From Planctomycetota bacterium (GTDB lineage Bacteria > Planctomycetota > Phycisphaerae > UBA1845 > UTPLA1): 7,468 bases of DNA. How positions within the stretch are numbered: position 1 is the first letter of the stretch; every line of letters begins with the position of its first letter. Under the pieces are notes generated by a model that did no database searches, had not been told where the DNA came from, and saw only the letters and a program-made list of their open reading frames with translations. Where the stretch lies: contig JAPULF010000216.1 in the NCBI GenBank assembly GCA_027295245.1, positions 1-7,468 of the forward strand. The letters are read 5' to 3'. The translations under genes were made by a program, and so were the position numbers. Shown one piece after another: positions 1-5,389 of this stretch.

Positions 1-279
1 CGTGATCAGGACGGCGGAATCTTCGGCCCCCTGGGTCGCCAGGCGTGCCTTGATGCGATCGTGCAGTTCCGGCAGACCCGCGGTCGGCGTATAGCGGTTT
101 CGGCCGGCCTCGATGGCCTCGATGGCGGCCCGTTTGACCGGTTCGGGGGCGTCGTAGTCGGGAAGGCCGATCGACAGGTCGCACGGATCGTCCATCCGGC
201 TCGCCAACTCGAAAAACCTGCGGATGCCGGAGAATTCCACCGTGGCGGTTCGCCCGGCCAGGATTCGCTTCCAGTCCAT
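1..279 (-). CDS. Class I/II PLP-dependent aminotransferase, N-terminal part (cut by the window edge)
   Basis: The first 93 residues of a fold-type I, PLP-dependent aminotransferase can be read from the ATG at 279; the rest lies beyond position 1. Residues 33-45 (CDLSIGLPDYDAP) and 60-76 (RNRYTPTAGLPELHDRI) match the N-terminal signature of the aspartate aminotransferase-like family, usually written as a GxPDFxTP block followed by a YTPxxGxxELRxAI block. The PLP-binding lysine and the arginine that holds the substrate carboxylate lie further on and are not visible, so substrate specificity (aspartate, aromatic, LL-diaminopimelate or other) cannot be decided. No clear Shine-Dalgarno precedes the ATG, but the reading frame and the usual distance from start to signature support it. 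It lies 84 bp downstream of the small basic protein gene on the same strand and may be read through from it. Family call is secure; the exact enzyme is unknown. Confidence 0.85.
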   Translation of the reverse strand, partial: MDWKRILAGRTATVEFSGIRRFFELASRMDDPCDLSIGLPDYDAPEPVKRAAIEAIEAGRNRYTPTAGLPELHDRIKARLATQGAEDSAVLIT

Positions 280-298
280 GATAGGCCAACCCGGCTGA

Positions 299-331
299 GG
301 GTCCCGGCGGGCTCGAGCTTCACCGGGTCCC
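299..331. repeat. Inverted repeat between the small basic protein and aminotransferase genes
   Basis: GGGTCCCGG (299-307) and CCGGGTCCC (323-331) form a 9-bp stem with one central mismatch around a 15-nt loop that contains the palindrome GCTCGAGC. There is no T-run after it on the minus strand, so it is not a standard intrinsic terminator. It could be a processing or stability hairpin between two co-directional genes. Confidence 0.45.
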
Positions 332-363
332 GCACAAAAAGAAGGGCACTTTGCGACCGAGAC

Positions 364-621
364 CTAGGTCTTGTCATCGGGCGTCGTGGCCGCAGTGGCC
401 GTCGTGGCTTCGCCCTCGACGCTCTCTTCGGCCTTCTTTTCCTTCTTGATCTTGCCGCCGACATTGGTTTTTCGGTGTGCCACCTTGGGAAGTCCGAACA
501 CGCCGTTCTTCTCGTTCCAACGGTCCTCTTCTGCGAGCACCTTGAGGCGTTCGGCGCGCGTCAGTACATTTCGGTGACGCGCCAATGATCCCTTACTCTT
601 GAGCGAACGATCCATGGACAT
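364..621 (-). CDS. Small basic protein of the PVC superphylum family
   Basis: This 85-residue protein is basic in its first 70 residues. The core (SMDRSLKSKGSLARHRNVLTR, then RAERLKVL, FGLPKVAHRKT) matches a short protein family I recall as TIGR04137, found in Planctomycetes, Verrucomicrobia and Chlamydiae. Its role is unproven; the size and charge suggest binding to RNA or the ribosome. The ATG at 621 is chosen because AGAAGGAG lies 8 nt before it; a longer frame would need a TTG at 645 with no such site. A second ATG two codons later is also possible. After the family core and a lysine cluster (residues 58-63), the last ~20 residues are an Ala/Thr/Glu-rich tail that looks disordered. The gene starts 20 bp after the stop of the SPOR-like membrane protein, so the two are probably one transcript. 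Family membership is recognised from memory of the motif, not from a search. Confidence 0.82.
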   Translation of the reverse strand: MSMDRSLKSKGSLARHRNVLTRAERLKVLAEEDRWNEKNGVFGLPKVAHRKTNVGGKIKKEKKAEESVEGEATTATAATTPDDKT

Positions 622-641
622 GGAAACGACTCCTTCTGAAT

Positions 642-1688
642 TCAATTCTTCGGGCCGCGATGAGCCTCAGAGTGGCTGACAAAAAAGCAGCCCTTGAACG
701 AATAGCGGCCGCCGGCCCGTGAATACTCCTGCCCCAACTCTCTGATTCTGTTCTTGAATGCTTCGCGCCGGCCCTCAAACTCACTTCCCATCCGAAATCC
801 CGTCTCGCTGAACAGGACGTAGCCCGACGATCTTCGGCGGGCCACCGTCTGAATGTTTCGCTCAGCCAGGAATTTCCGTACATCTCGCAAGTGTTCCCGG
901 ACTTCGCTATCGGGATGGTATCGGGTGCGCAGAAACGAATCGATTTGCAGATAGTTTTGAGATTGTGTTCCCGCCGTGGTCGCCGGCATGTTGGCGACGG
1001 TGCGCCGCTGTTGGACGCTTTGCGCGTTTGTGCGGTGCGAAGAGCCCGGCGGCTCCAGCAGCCGCGAGAGTTCCGGGTGTTCGGGAACGGTTGTCTTGCC
1101 CGACGACTCCTGGCGGCCCGCGTCGTCGGGCGGGAGCAATGGCGATCCAGATCGATTCGGGCCGGCAATGCCCGTGATGGTCTCCAATTCACTCTGACCG
1201 TCCGTGCTGCGCCGGCCCAGGGCGTAGCCCGCCAGTATGAGGCCGGCAACGACCGCAAAGAGAGTCAAAATCGCGGCGGCCCCCTTGGGAATTGCGGACT
1301 GCCTTCGGCCGGGCTGATAAACCGGGATGTTGTCGGTCAGCTCGCGACCACGGGCGGACTCCCGGGCGGCCCGTCTTTCGGCACGCTTTGCAGCTCTTTC
1401 CGCTCGCTTGGCCCCTTTGGCCTCGCGCTTGGCGACCTTGCGGGCTTCGCGGTCGCGCACCTCAGTCTCTCGCTGAGCCCGTTCGGCTTCGAACGCCGCC
1501 CGTTCGGATGCCAACTCCATGGCGGCCTCTTCCTCGGTGAGGGGTTCGGCGACCAAGAGCGGCGCGGCGTTGTCGTCGTCGTCGCGGCGAAGCCACGAAA
1601 AGCCGCCGCGCCGAACCGGCGTTTGCGAAGTCGGGGCCTTGCTCATGGCTTCAAACAAAACGGCTGCTCTTTTCTTTGAATTAGACAC
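642..1688 (-). CDS. Single-pass membrane protein with charged coiled coil and SPOR-like C-terminal domain
   Basis: A 348-residue protein I cannot name. Residues 1-18 form a short basic/hydrophobic motif (KKRAAVLFEA). Residues 51-116 are very rich in E, R, K and A and should form a charged helix or coiled coil. One transmembrane segment spans about 137-158 (AAAILTLFAVVAGLILAGYA), followed by a Ser/Pro/Gln-rich linker (160-243). Residues 245-338 look like a compact domain in the order strand (NYLQIDSF), helix, strand (NIQTVARR), strand (GYVLFSETGF), helix, strand (GCFFVS), which resembles the SPOR peptidoglycan-binding fold. I infer that the N-terminus is cytoplasmic and the C-terminal domain is outside the membrane. 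The GTG start at 1688 is preferred over the ATG 14 codons later because AAGGAAGG precedes it at a proper distance. Its stop is 20 bp from the start of the small basic protein. SPOR assignment is inference from pattern only. Confidence 0.8.
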   Translation of the reverse strand: MSNSKKRAAVLFEAMSKAPTSQTPVRRGGFSWLRRDDDDNAAPLLVAEPLTEEEAAMELASERAAFEAERAQRETEVRDREARKVAKREAKGAKRAERAAKRAERRAARESARGRELTDNIPVYQPGRRQSAIPKGAAAILTLFAVVAGLILAGYALGRRSTDGQSELETITGIAGPNRSGSPLLPPDDAGRQESSGKTTVPEHPELSRLLEPPGSSHRTNAQSVQQRRTVANMPATTAGTQSQNYLQIDSFLRTRYHPDSEVREHLRDVRKFLAERNIQTVARRRSSGYVLFSETGFRMGSEFEGRREAFKNRIRELGQEYSRAGGRYSFKGCFFVSHSEAHRGPKN

Positions 1689-1761
1689 GATAGCCTTCCT
1701 TGGTGCTCGAAATCACTCCCTGGATAACGGACCCGTGGTCTGTGTCCGGACCAATCTCGAA

Positions 1762-1789
1762 AGCATAGTCAAATCAGCCCGAATTGCAA
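1762..1789 (-). promoter_or_regulatory. Candidate sigma70-type promoter for the SPOR-like protein gene
   Basis: Read on the minus strand: TTGCAA (1784-1789), a 16-bp spacer and TATGCT (1762-1767), each matching 4 of 6 consensus bases. It lies in the 144-bp gap after the MORN-type gene and about 75-80 bp before the GTG at 1688. This would let the SPOR-like and small basic genes be transcribed independently of ffh and sdhB. The match is only moderate. Confidence 0.35.
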
Positions 1790-1832
1790 GATTTGCCGGT
1801 CGCGGCGTGCGGCGCGTCCTCAATGTGTCAGT

Positions 1833-2243
1833 TCACGGATCGCCGGCGTGCGTGTCGGAATTTGGGGTGGTTTTTTCGTCGTCGGCATTGCTCCGGCTTT
1901 CGATCTCGCCGTCCGGGTCCCAGTGCATCCAATCACCGATTTTTTCACCGGCTCGATAATTGCCGCGGGCCGATTTGCCGCCGTTTTCGTGGTACTCGAC
2001 CCATTCGCCGTGACGGGCGTAGTTGAAGATGCCGACCCGTTTAACGAATCCGCGCGTCTTGATCTGCCCGCCGGGATATCGGTCTTCATAGTCGAGTGTT
2101 CCGCTGACGAACCAGAGATATCCGAACCAGGCGGTCAAGACCGCCGCGAAGATCAGGATCGGCGCGACCCGACGGCGTCGCGATTTTCCGGCGCCTGGCG
2201 GTTGCGCAGTTGGTTTCGGTTTTGGGTCGGCGCTTGTCGTCAT
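1833..2243 (-). CDS. Single-pass membrane protein with MORN-type (YwqK-like) repeats
   Basis: A 136-residue protein. A Pro/Lys-rich N-terminus ending in RRRR (22-25) is followed by one transmembrane segment at about 26-48 (VAPILIFAAVLTAWFGYLWF); the positive-inside rule puts the N-terminus in the cytoplasm and the rest outside. Residues 52-116 carry about three degenerate repeats of the type YPGGxIKxxG, then GEWVEYHENGGKSARGNY, then GEKIGDWMHWDPDGEIES. This is the MORN variant seen in COG2849/YwqK-like proteins, whose molecular role is poorly known and which in other proteins mediates lipid or protein contacts. The C-terminal 20 residues are charged and probably disordered. The ATG at 2243 is preferred because the upstream extension is Arg/Gly-rich and would run into sdhB; only a weak GGA lies upstream. 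Its start is 64 bp after the sdhB stop. Repeat family fairly sure; function unknown. Confidence 0.75.
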   Translation of the reverse strand: MTTSADPKPKPTAQPPGAGKSRRRRVAPILIFAAVLTAWFGYLWFVSGTLDYEDRYPGGQIKTRGFVKRVGIFNYARHGEWVEYHENGGKSARGNYRAGEKIGDWMHWDPDGEIESRSNADDEKTTPNSDTHAGDP

Positions 2244-2307
2244 CTTCGGATTCCATCGACGGGTGAGTGTACCATGCCCGGCGCCTCGCGCTGTGCCACG
2301 CGGCGGG

Positions 2308-3144
2308 CTATCGCGCCAGCAATTGCTTGAGCGCATGGACCGTCGTGTCGCGCCCGGCCTGGGCGATCGATCGCGTCAGCGGGATATCCTTGGGACAGAC
2401 TTTCACGCAGTTCTGGGCGTTTCCGCAATCGGTGATCCCCCCGGGACCCATCATGGCTTCCAGCCGTTGGGAGCGATTCAGCCGGCCCGTGGGATGGGAA
2501 TTGAAAAAGACCGCCTGTGAAATGACGGCGGGACCGAGAAATGCCTGGTCAAAGGCCTCGTTTCGCCGATCCCCGAACTGTTCGTCGGTCTCACCCGGAA
2601 CGCGGTCCGGCTCGACCTTGGTGTATTGCGGACAGGCCTCCATGCAGCATCCGCAGGTCATGCACTCGGACAGCGGATAGGCTTCTTCCTGGTCGGATTG
2701 GCTCTGACGGGGGCCGGAGCCCGCGTCGTGATAGCCATCCACCGGGATCCATGCCTTCACCCGCTCGAGTCCCCGGAACATTCGAGACCGATCCACGACC
2801 AGGTCGCGGAGGACCGGGAATTTGCTCATCGGCTCGATGGCGATTTCATGGGCGTCCGTGGATTCGAGATTGTCGATCAGCGCCGAGCATGCCTGTCGGA
2901 CACGACCGTTTATTACCATGGTACAGGCGCCGCACACCTCTTCGAGACAATTGCAATCCCAGGCCACCGGTGTCACCGGTTCATCCTGGCCGAGCGGCAC
3001 CGGGTGCCGGGCCACGGCCTGAAGGGCGGAGATGACGTTCATTCCCGGCTCGCGCGGAACCGAAAAGCTCTGCGTGTAGCTGGGTGAGACCGGACCGTCC
3101 TGTCGGGTGATTCGAAGTACGATCGACTGTTGCGTTAGTGCCAT
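2308..3144 (-). CDS. sdhB: Succinate dehydrogenase/fumarate reductase iron-sulfur subunit
   Basis: The iron-sulfur subunit of respiratory complex II carries electrons between the FAD of SdhA and the membrane quinone site. This 278-residue protein has all three cluster motifs. The N-terminal [2Fe-2S] ligands are C66, C71, C74 and C86 (CLEEVCGACTMVING, then QAC). The C-terminal [4Fe-4S]/[3Fe-4S] ligands are C161, C164, C167, C171 (CMTCGCCMEACP) and C240, C246, C250 (CGNAQNCVKVCP). The CLEEVCGAC wording is the type I associate with Bacillus-like and epsilon-type enzymes rather than the proteobacterial CREGICGSC form. The start at 3144 is fixed by GGGAGG 9-10 nt upstream. It begins 47 bp after the ffh stop and is followed by an unrelated membrane protein; no sdhA or sdhC is in the window. 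Whether it works as succinate dehydrogenase or fumarate reductase cannot be told from sequence. Confidence 0.95.
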   Translation of the reverse strand: MALTQQSIVLRITRQDGPVSPSYTQSFSVPREPGMNVISALQAVARHPVPLGQDEPVTPVAWDCNCLEEVCGACTMVINGRVRQACSALIDNLESTDAHEIAIEPMSKFPVLRDLVVDRSRMFRGLERVKAWIPVDGYHDAGSGPRQSQSDQEEAYPLSECMTCGCCMEACPQYTKVEPDRVPGETDEQFGDRRNEAFDQAFLGPAVISQAVFFNSHPTGRLNRSQRLEAMMGPGGITDCGNAQNCVKVCPKDIPLTRSIAQAGRDTTVHALKQLLAR

Positions 3145-3191
3145 CCGTGGTGTCCTCCCGCGGCTGCGACGCCCCTTGAGGGCGACTCGAT

Positions 3192-4634
3192 TCACCGACT
3201 CCTGCGTTTTCGGCTCTTCCGCTTGTCACGCGTACTTCGACGCACCTTCGGCTTGGCCTTTGCCTTGAACGTCGGCAATCTGCCGCCGGCCATCGATGTC
3301 TGGGCGAACTGAGAGCCGAATTTCATGCGGTCCATCATCGACATGCCGGCCATCTGCTTCATCATGTCCCGGGCCTGCAGAAACTGCTTGCAAAGACCGC
3401 TTACGTCTTCGGTCTGATTGCCGCTTCCACGCGCGATTCGTCTTCGCCGGGAGGCGTCGATGATTCGGGGGTCTGCCCGTTCCTTCGGCGTCATCGACTT
3501 GACGAGGCCCTTCATTCGGGTGATCTCACCCTCGTCGACATCCATGTCCGCGTCCCGCATCATGCCGCCGACGCCTGGAATCATCTTGAGAAGGTCTTTC
3601 ATCGAACGCCCGCTGGTCATCTTGTCCATTTGGACCATGAAGTCATCGAGCGTCATCGTGCCCTTGGCCATCTTGGCCTCGAGCTTGGCGGCCTGTTCGA
3701 CGTCCACCTGCTGCTGGGCATGCTCGACGAGCGAGACGATGTCGCCCATGCCCAGGATGCGGCCCGCCAGCCGATCGGCGTGGAATTCCTCCAGCCGATC
3801 CAGCTTCTCTCCCACGCCGATGAACTTGATCGGCTTGCCTGCGACCTGTTTGATGGACAGGGCGGCCCCGCCGCGCGTGTCCGAATCGAATTTCGTCAGT
3901 ATGACGCCGTCAAGTTCCAGCCGATCGTTGAAGTTCCGGGCCGTGTTGACGGCGTCCTGGCCGGTCATGGCGTCAATCACCAGATAGATTTGGTGCGGGC
4001 ACGCCGTTTCGGCGATCCGGGCCACTTCGGCCATCAGTTCTTCGTCGATGGACAGCCGCCCGGCGGTATCGAGGATGACTACGTCGAGAAGTTTCCGCCG
4101 CGCCAGGCTCACGCCGTTGCGGCAGACCTTGACGGCGTTTTGATGATCGCGCTCGGCGTATACCGGAACACCGAGTTGCTCGCCCAGGACCTCAAGCTGA
4201 TCGATTGCCGCAGGACGTTTCAGGTCCTCCGCGACCATCAGCGGCTTCTTTCCCTTGTCTTGACAGTATTTCGCGAGTTTCGCGCAGGTCGTCGTCTTTC
4301 CGGAGCCCTGCAGCCCCGCCATCAGGATGATCGTCGGGGGGTCGGCGACCCACGGGATTCGAGTGTCCACCGGCCCCATCAAGTGTACGAGTTCATCGTG
4401 TACGATCTTGATCATGACCTGTTCGGGGTGCAGCGTCTTGGTCACCTCCGCCCCGATGGCCTTTTCGGTGACTTGTTGGGTGAACGACTTCACGACATCG
4501 AGGTGAACGTCCGCCTCCAGCAGTGCGGTCCGAACCTCGCGCATCACTTCGCGAACGTTGTCTTCCGTGATGCGCCCGCGCCCGCGGAACTTGCGAAAGA
4601 CTTCGCCAAAGCGGTCGGACAAGGTGTCGAACAT
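3192..4634 (-). CDS. ffh: Signal recognition particle protein Ffh (SRP54 GTPase)
   Basis: Ffh binds the SRP RNA and signal sequences of nascent membrane proteins and, with FtsY, delivers ribosomes to the translocon. The 480-residue protein shows the N domain (1-90, with the typical ALLEADVHLDVV), then the G domain: P-loop GLQGSGKTT (107-115), DLKRPAAIDQL (137-147), DTAGR (189-193), TKFD (247-250) and GVGEKLDRLEEFHADR (273-288). The M domain (about 320-440) has the methionine-rich signal-sequence groove and the RNA-binding SRRRRIARGSG (395-405). A strongly basic tail (457-480, KAKAKPKVRRS then KRKSRKRRSR) extends past the usual end. The ATG at 4634 is chosen from family length and from CGGAG 9 nt upstream; the frame stays open upstream but has no SRP sequence there. 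The downstream neighbour is sdhB, not the rpsP-rimM-trmD-rplS set often found after ffh. Confidence 0.97.
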   Translation of the reverse strand: MFDTLSDRFGEVFRKFRGRGRITEDNVREVMREVRTALLEADVHLDVVKSFTQQVTEKAIGAEVTKTLHPEQVMIKIVHDELVHLMGPVDTRIPWVADPPTIILMAGLQGSGKTTTCAKLAKYCQDKGKKPLMVAEDLKRPAAIDQLEVLGEQLGVPVYAERDHQNAVKVCRNGVSLARRKLLDVVILDTAGRLSIDEELMAEVARIAETACPHQIYLVIDAMTGQDAVNTARNFNDRLELDGVILTKFDSDTRGGAALSIKQVAGKPIKFIGVGEKLDRLEEFHADRLAGRILGMGDIVSLVEHAQQQVDVEQAAKLEAKMAKGTMTLDDFMVQMDKMTSGRSMKDLLKMIPGVGGMMRDADMDVDEGEITRMKGLVKSMTPKERADPRIIDASRRRRIARGSGNQTEDVSGLCKQFLQARDMMKQMAGMSMMDRMKFGSQFAQTSMAGGRLPTFKAKAKPKVRRSTRDKRKSRKRRSR

Positions 4635-4762
4635 TGCGACGGGCTCCGGAATCTGCATCCATTCACAAGGATGACCTGGGTACAAAATCACGATACGGAG
4701 GCATGTCGTGAGGTTCAAGCAACGAAATCCCGTCCGTGCAGGCAGCGCCGTACCCCCTCCAC

Positions 4763-4815
4763 AGACCCGAGCGGCACAACAGATCGAGAATCGAGCGGCG
4801 TTATAGATCGGGTCT
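4763..4815. repeat. Inverted repeat with an internal direct repeat in the ffh upstream region
   Basis: AGACCCGA (4763-4770) and TCGGGTCT (4808-4815) are perfect 8-bp complements enclosing 37 nt. The left arm overlaps and the interior repeats CGAGCGGC, at 4768-4775 and 4792-4799. In a transcript starting near 4927 on the minus strand this would be a stem-loop about 130 nt before the ffh start. It may be a leader structure or a protein site; no terminator T-run accompanies it. Confidence 0.45.
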
Positions 4816-4855
4816 TGCTCGACAAGTGCGCCCAAGAATGCCCGTCATCCCCTTG

Positions 4856-4871
4856 GATTCTTGCAAGAGTC
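4856..4871. repeat. 16-bp imperfect palindrome, possible operator
   Basis: GATTCTTGCAAGAGTC is palindromic in 7 of 8 half-site positions, with a perfect CTTGCAAG core. It lies 60-70 bp downstream, on the minus strand, of the possible ffh promoter. It could be a dimeric regulator site or a hairpin in the leader. A palindrome of this size can arise by chance. Confidence 0.25.
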
Positions 4872-4890
4872 GGCGTACCAAGACTCGGGA

Positions 4891-4910
4891 ATCGGGTAAT
4901 TCTGCCCGAT
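4891..4910. repeat. Short hairpin near the predicted 5' end of the ffh transcript
   Basis: ATCGGG (4891-4896) and CCCGAT (4905-4910) form a perfect 6-bp stem with an 8-nt AT-rich loop. If transcription starts near 4927 on the minus strand, this hairpin sits within the first 40 nt of the RNA, where it could stabilise the 5' end. Confidence 0.35.
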
Positions 4911-4933
4911 GGTCGAAACGACAGGGACACAGA

Positions 4934-4942
4934 ACTATAGCA
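4934..4942 (-). promoter_or_regulatory. Candidate extended -10 promoter for ffh
   Basis: On the minus strand the sequence TGCTATAGT gives a TGn extension and a -10 hexamer matching TATAAT in 5 of 6 positions. No good -35 hexamer lies 17-18 bp upstream, as is common for extended -10 promoters. It implies a leader of roughly 290 nt before ffh. Confidence 0.33.
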
Positions 4943-5074
4943 AAAGACGGGCTTTCGACGGCATCTACATGCTGCGAAACGACTTGTGGGTGCATTGTCT
5001 CGGTGTGCTGTAAACTCAGGTAGAATAATTGCTTACGTATCATGGCAAGTTTGGGCCAAAAGAAAATTCCCCGG

Positions 5075-5104
5075 TTGACACCGGCGCGAACGACATGCTA
5101 CAGT
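5075..5104 (+). promoter_or_regulatory. Sigma70-type promoter of the small RNA candidate
   Basis: A perfect TTGACA (5075-5080) is followed after 18 bp by TACAGT (5099-5104), which matches the -10 consensus at 4 of 6 positions. Transcription would begin near 5111. No coding sequence starts within the next 250 bp, and an intrinsic terminator follows at 5184-5225, so the promoter seems to serve a short non-coding transcript. Confidence 0.5.
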
Positions 5105-5110
5105 TCCGCG

Positions 5111-5225
5111 TATTAGAAGAGGCTTGAAAAAGCCCAGATTAGCGGCCAATCGCCACAAACATGGCTGTTTCAGCCGTGGCGCTCCTCCGGATCCGAGTTC
5201 GGCTCAGTTCCGGAGGTTTTTTTTT
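5111..5225 (+). ncRNA. Candidate small structured RNA, about 115 nt, of unknown family
   Basis: The stretch lies between a TTGACA promoter and a strong intrinsic terminator and contains well-formed helices. GGCTT (5121-5125) and AAGCC (5130-5134) close a GAAA tetraloop, a classic stable GNRA hairpin. CGCCAC (5151-5156) pairs with GTGGCG (5176-5181), and inside it GGCTG (5163-5167) pairs with CAGCC (5171-5175), giving a long hairpin with a one-sided AAACAT bulge. The terminator hairpin is third. I do not recognise it as SRP RNA, 6S RNA, tmRNA, RNase P RNA or a common riboswitch. The other reading is a transcription attenuator for pyrK, whose start is 165 bp further on; I could not find a convincing antiterminator pairing, which favours an independent RNA. 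The 5' end is estimated from the promoter only. Confidence 0.45.
5184..5225 (+). terminator. Strong intrinsic terminator with a nine-T tract
   Basis: CCTCCGGA (5184-5191) and TCCGGAGG (5209-5216) are perfect 8-bp complements, followed directly by nine Ts (5217-5225). The 17-nt loop contains CCGAGTTCGG, which can extend the fold. No plus-strand gene lies upstream in the window, so it most likely ends the small RNA, or acts conditionally in front of pyrK. Confidence 0.8.
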
Positions 5226-5389
5226 GGGTACACGCGAAGTTTTGTACGCCCGAAGGGGAGCGCCCACATTGCGGACACCCCCCTGCAAACTTCACGATGA
5301 CCCGGAATTCACCGGGACCGTTTTTTGCACGGGGCTCTGTGACTATGATCGGCCCCCGGAAATCGGTCATTTGAGTCTGTGAGGCGGTC
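5226..5389 (+). promoter_or_regulatory. Untranslated region before pyrK with a second weak terminator-like hairpin
   Basis: No gene is supported here. GAAGTTT (5236-5242) can pair with AAACTTC (5287-5293) around a GC-rich interior. CCCGG (5301-5305) pairs with CCGGG (5312-5316), and after ACCG come six Ts (5321-5326), which resembles a weak terminator. Together these could be a folded pyrK leader. I saw no good promoter in this interval, so pyrK transcription may start at the 5075-5104 promoter by read-through, or at a site I cannot recognise. Confidence 0.35.

Larger units (their letters stand above)
4635..5074. other. Gene-free region upstream of ffh with inverted repeats
   Basis: No protein-coding frame here is convincing. 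On both strands the open frames lack ribosome binding sites and recognisable motifs. The stretch holds a possible ffh promoter at 4934-4942 and three inverted repeats (4763-4815, 4856-4871, 4891-4910) in what would be the ffh leader RNA. No SRP RNA signature (the GGAAGCAG-type apical loop) was found on either strand, and no tRNA-like arm was seen. Confidence 0.6.

Noticed and set aside
593..1258. A 221-codon minus-strand frame overlapping the SPOR-like gene
   Set aside because: Arg/Ser-rich low-complexity translation in another frame of a gene with a clear start, membrane span and domain order. It would also overlap the small basic protein start.
3630..4940. A 436-codon open frame on the plus strand opposite ffh
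   Set aside because: It is a GC-rich shadow of ffh, which has every SRP GTPase motif. The plus-strand translation shows no family motif and its start has no ribosome binding site.
5115..5134. PyrR binding loop upstream of pyrK
   Set aside because: AGAGGCTTG resembles part of the Bacillus consensus, but the preceding CC and loop bases are absent and the segment is better explained as a GAAA-tetraloop hairpin.
4635..5225. SRP (4.5S) RNA next to ffh
   Set aside because: Neither strand contains the conserved apical GGAAG/AGCA-type loop sequences of SRP RNA.
5161..5382. A plus-strand 73-codon frame ending 7 bp before pyrK, possible leader peptide
   Set aside because: No ribosome binding site precedes the ATG, the terminator and its T-run lie inside the frame, and the composition is not protein-like.
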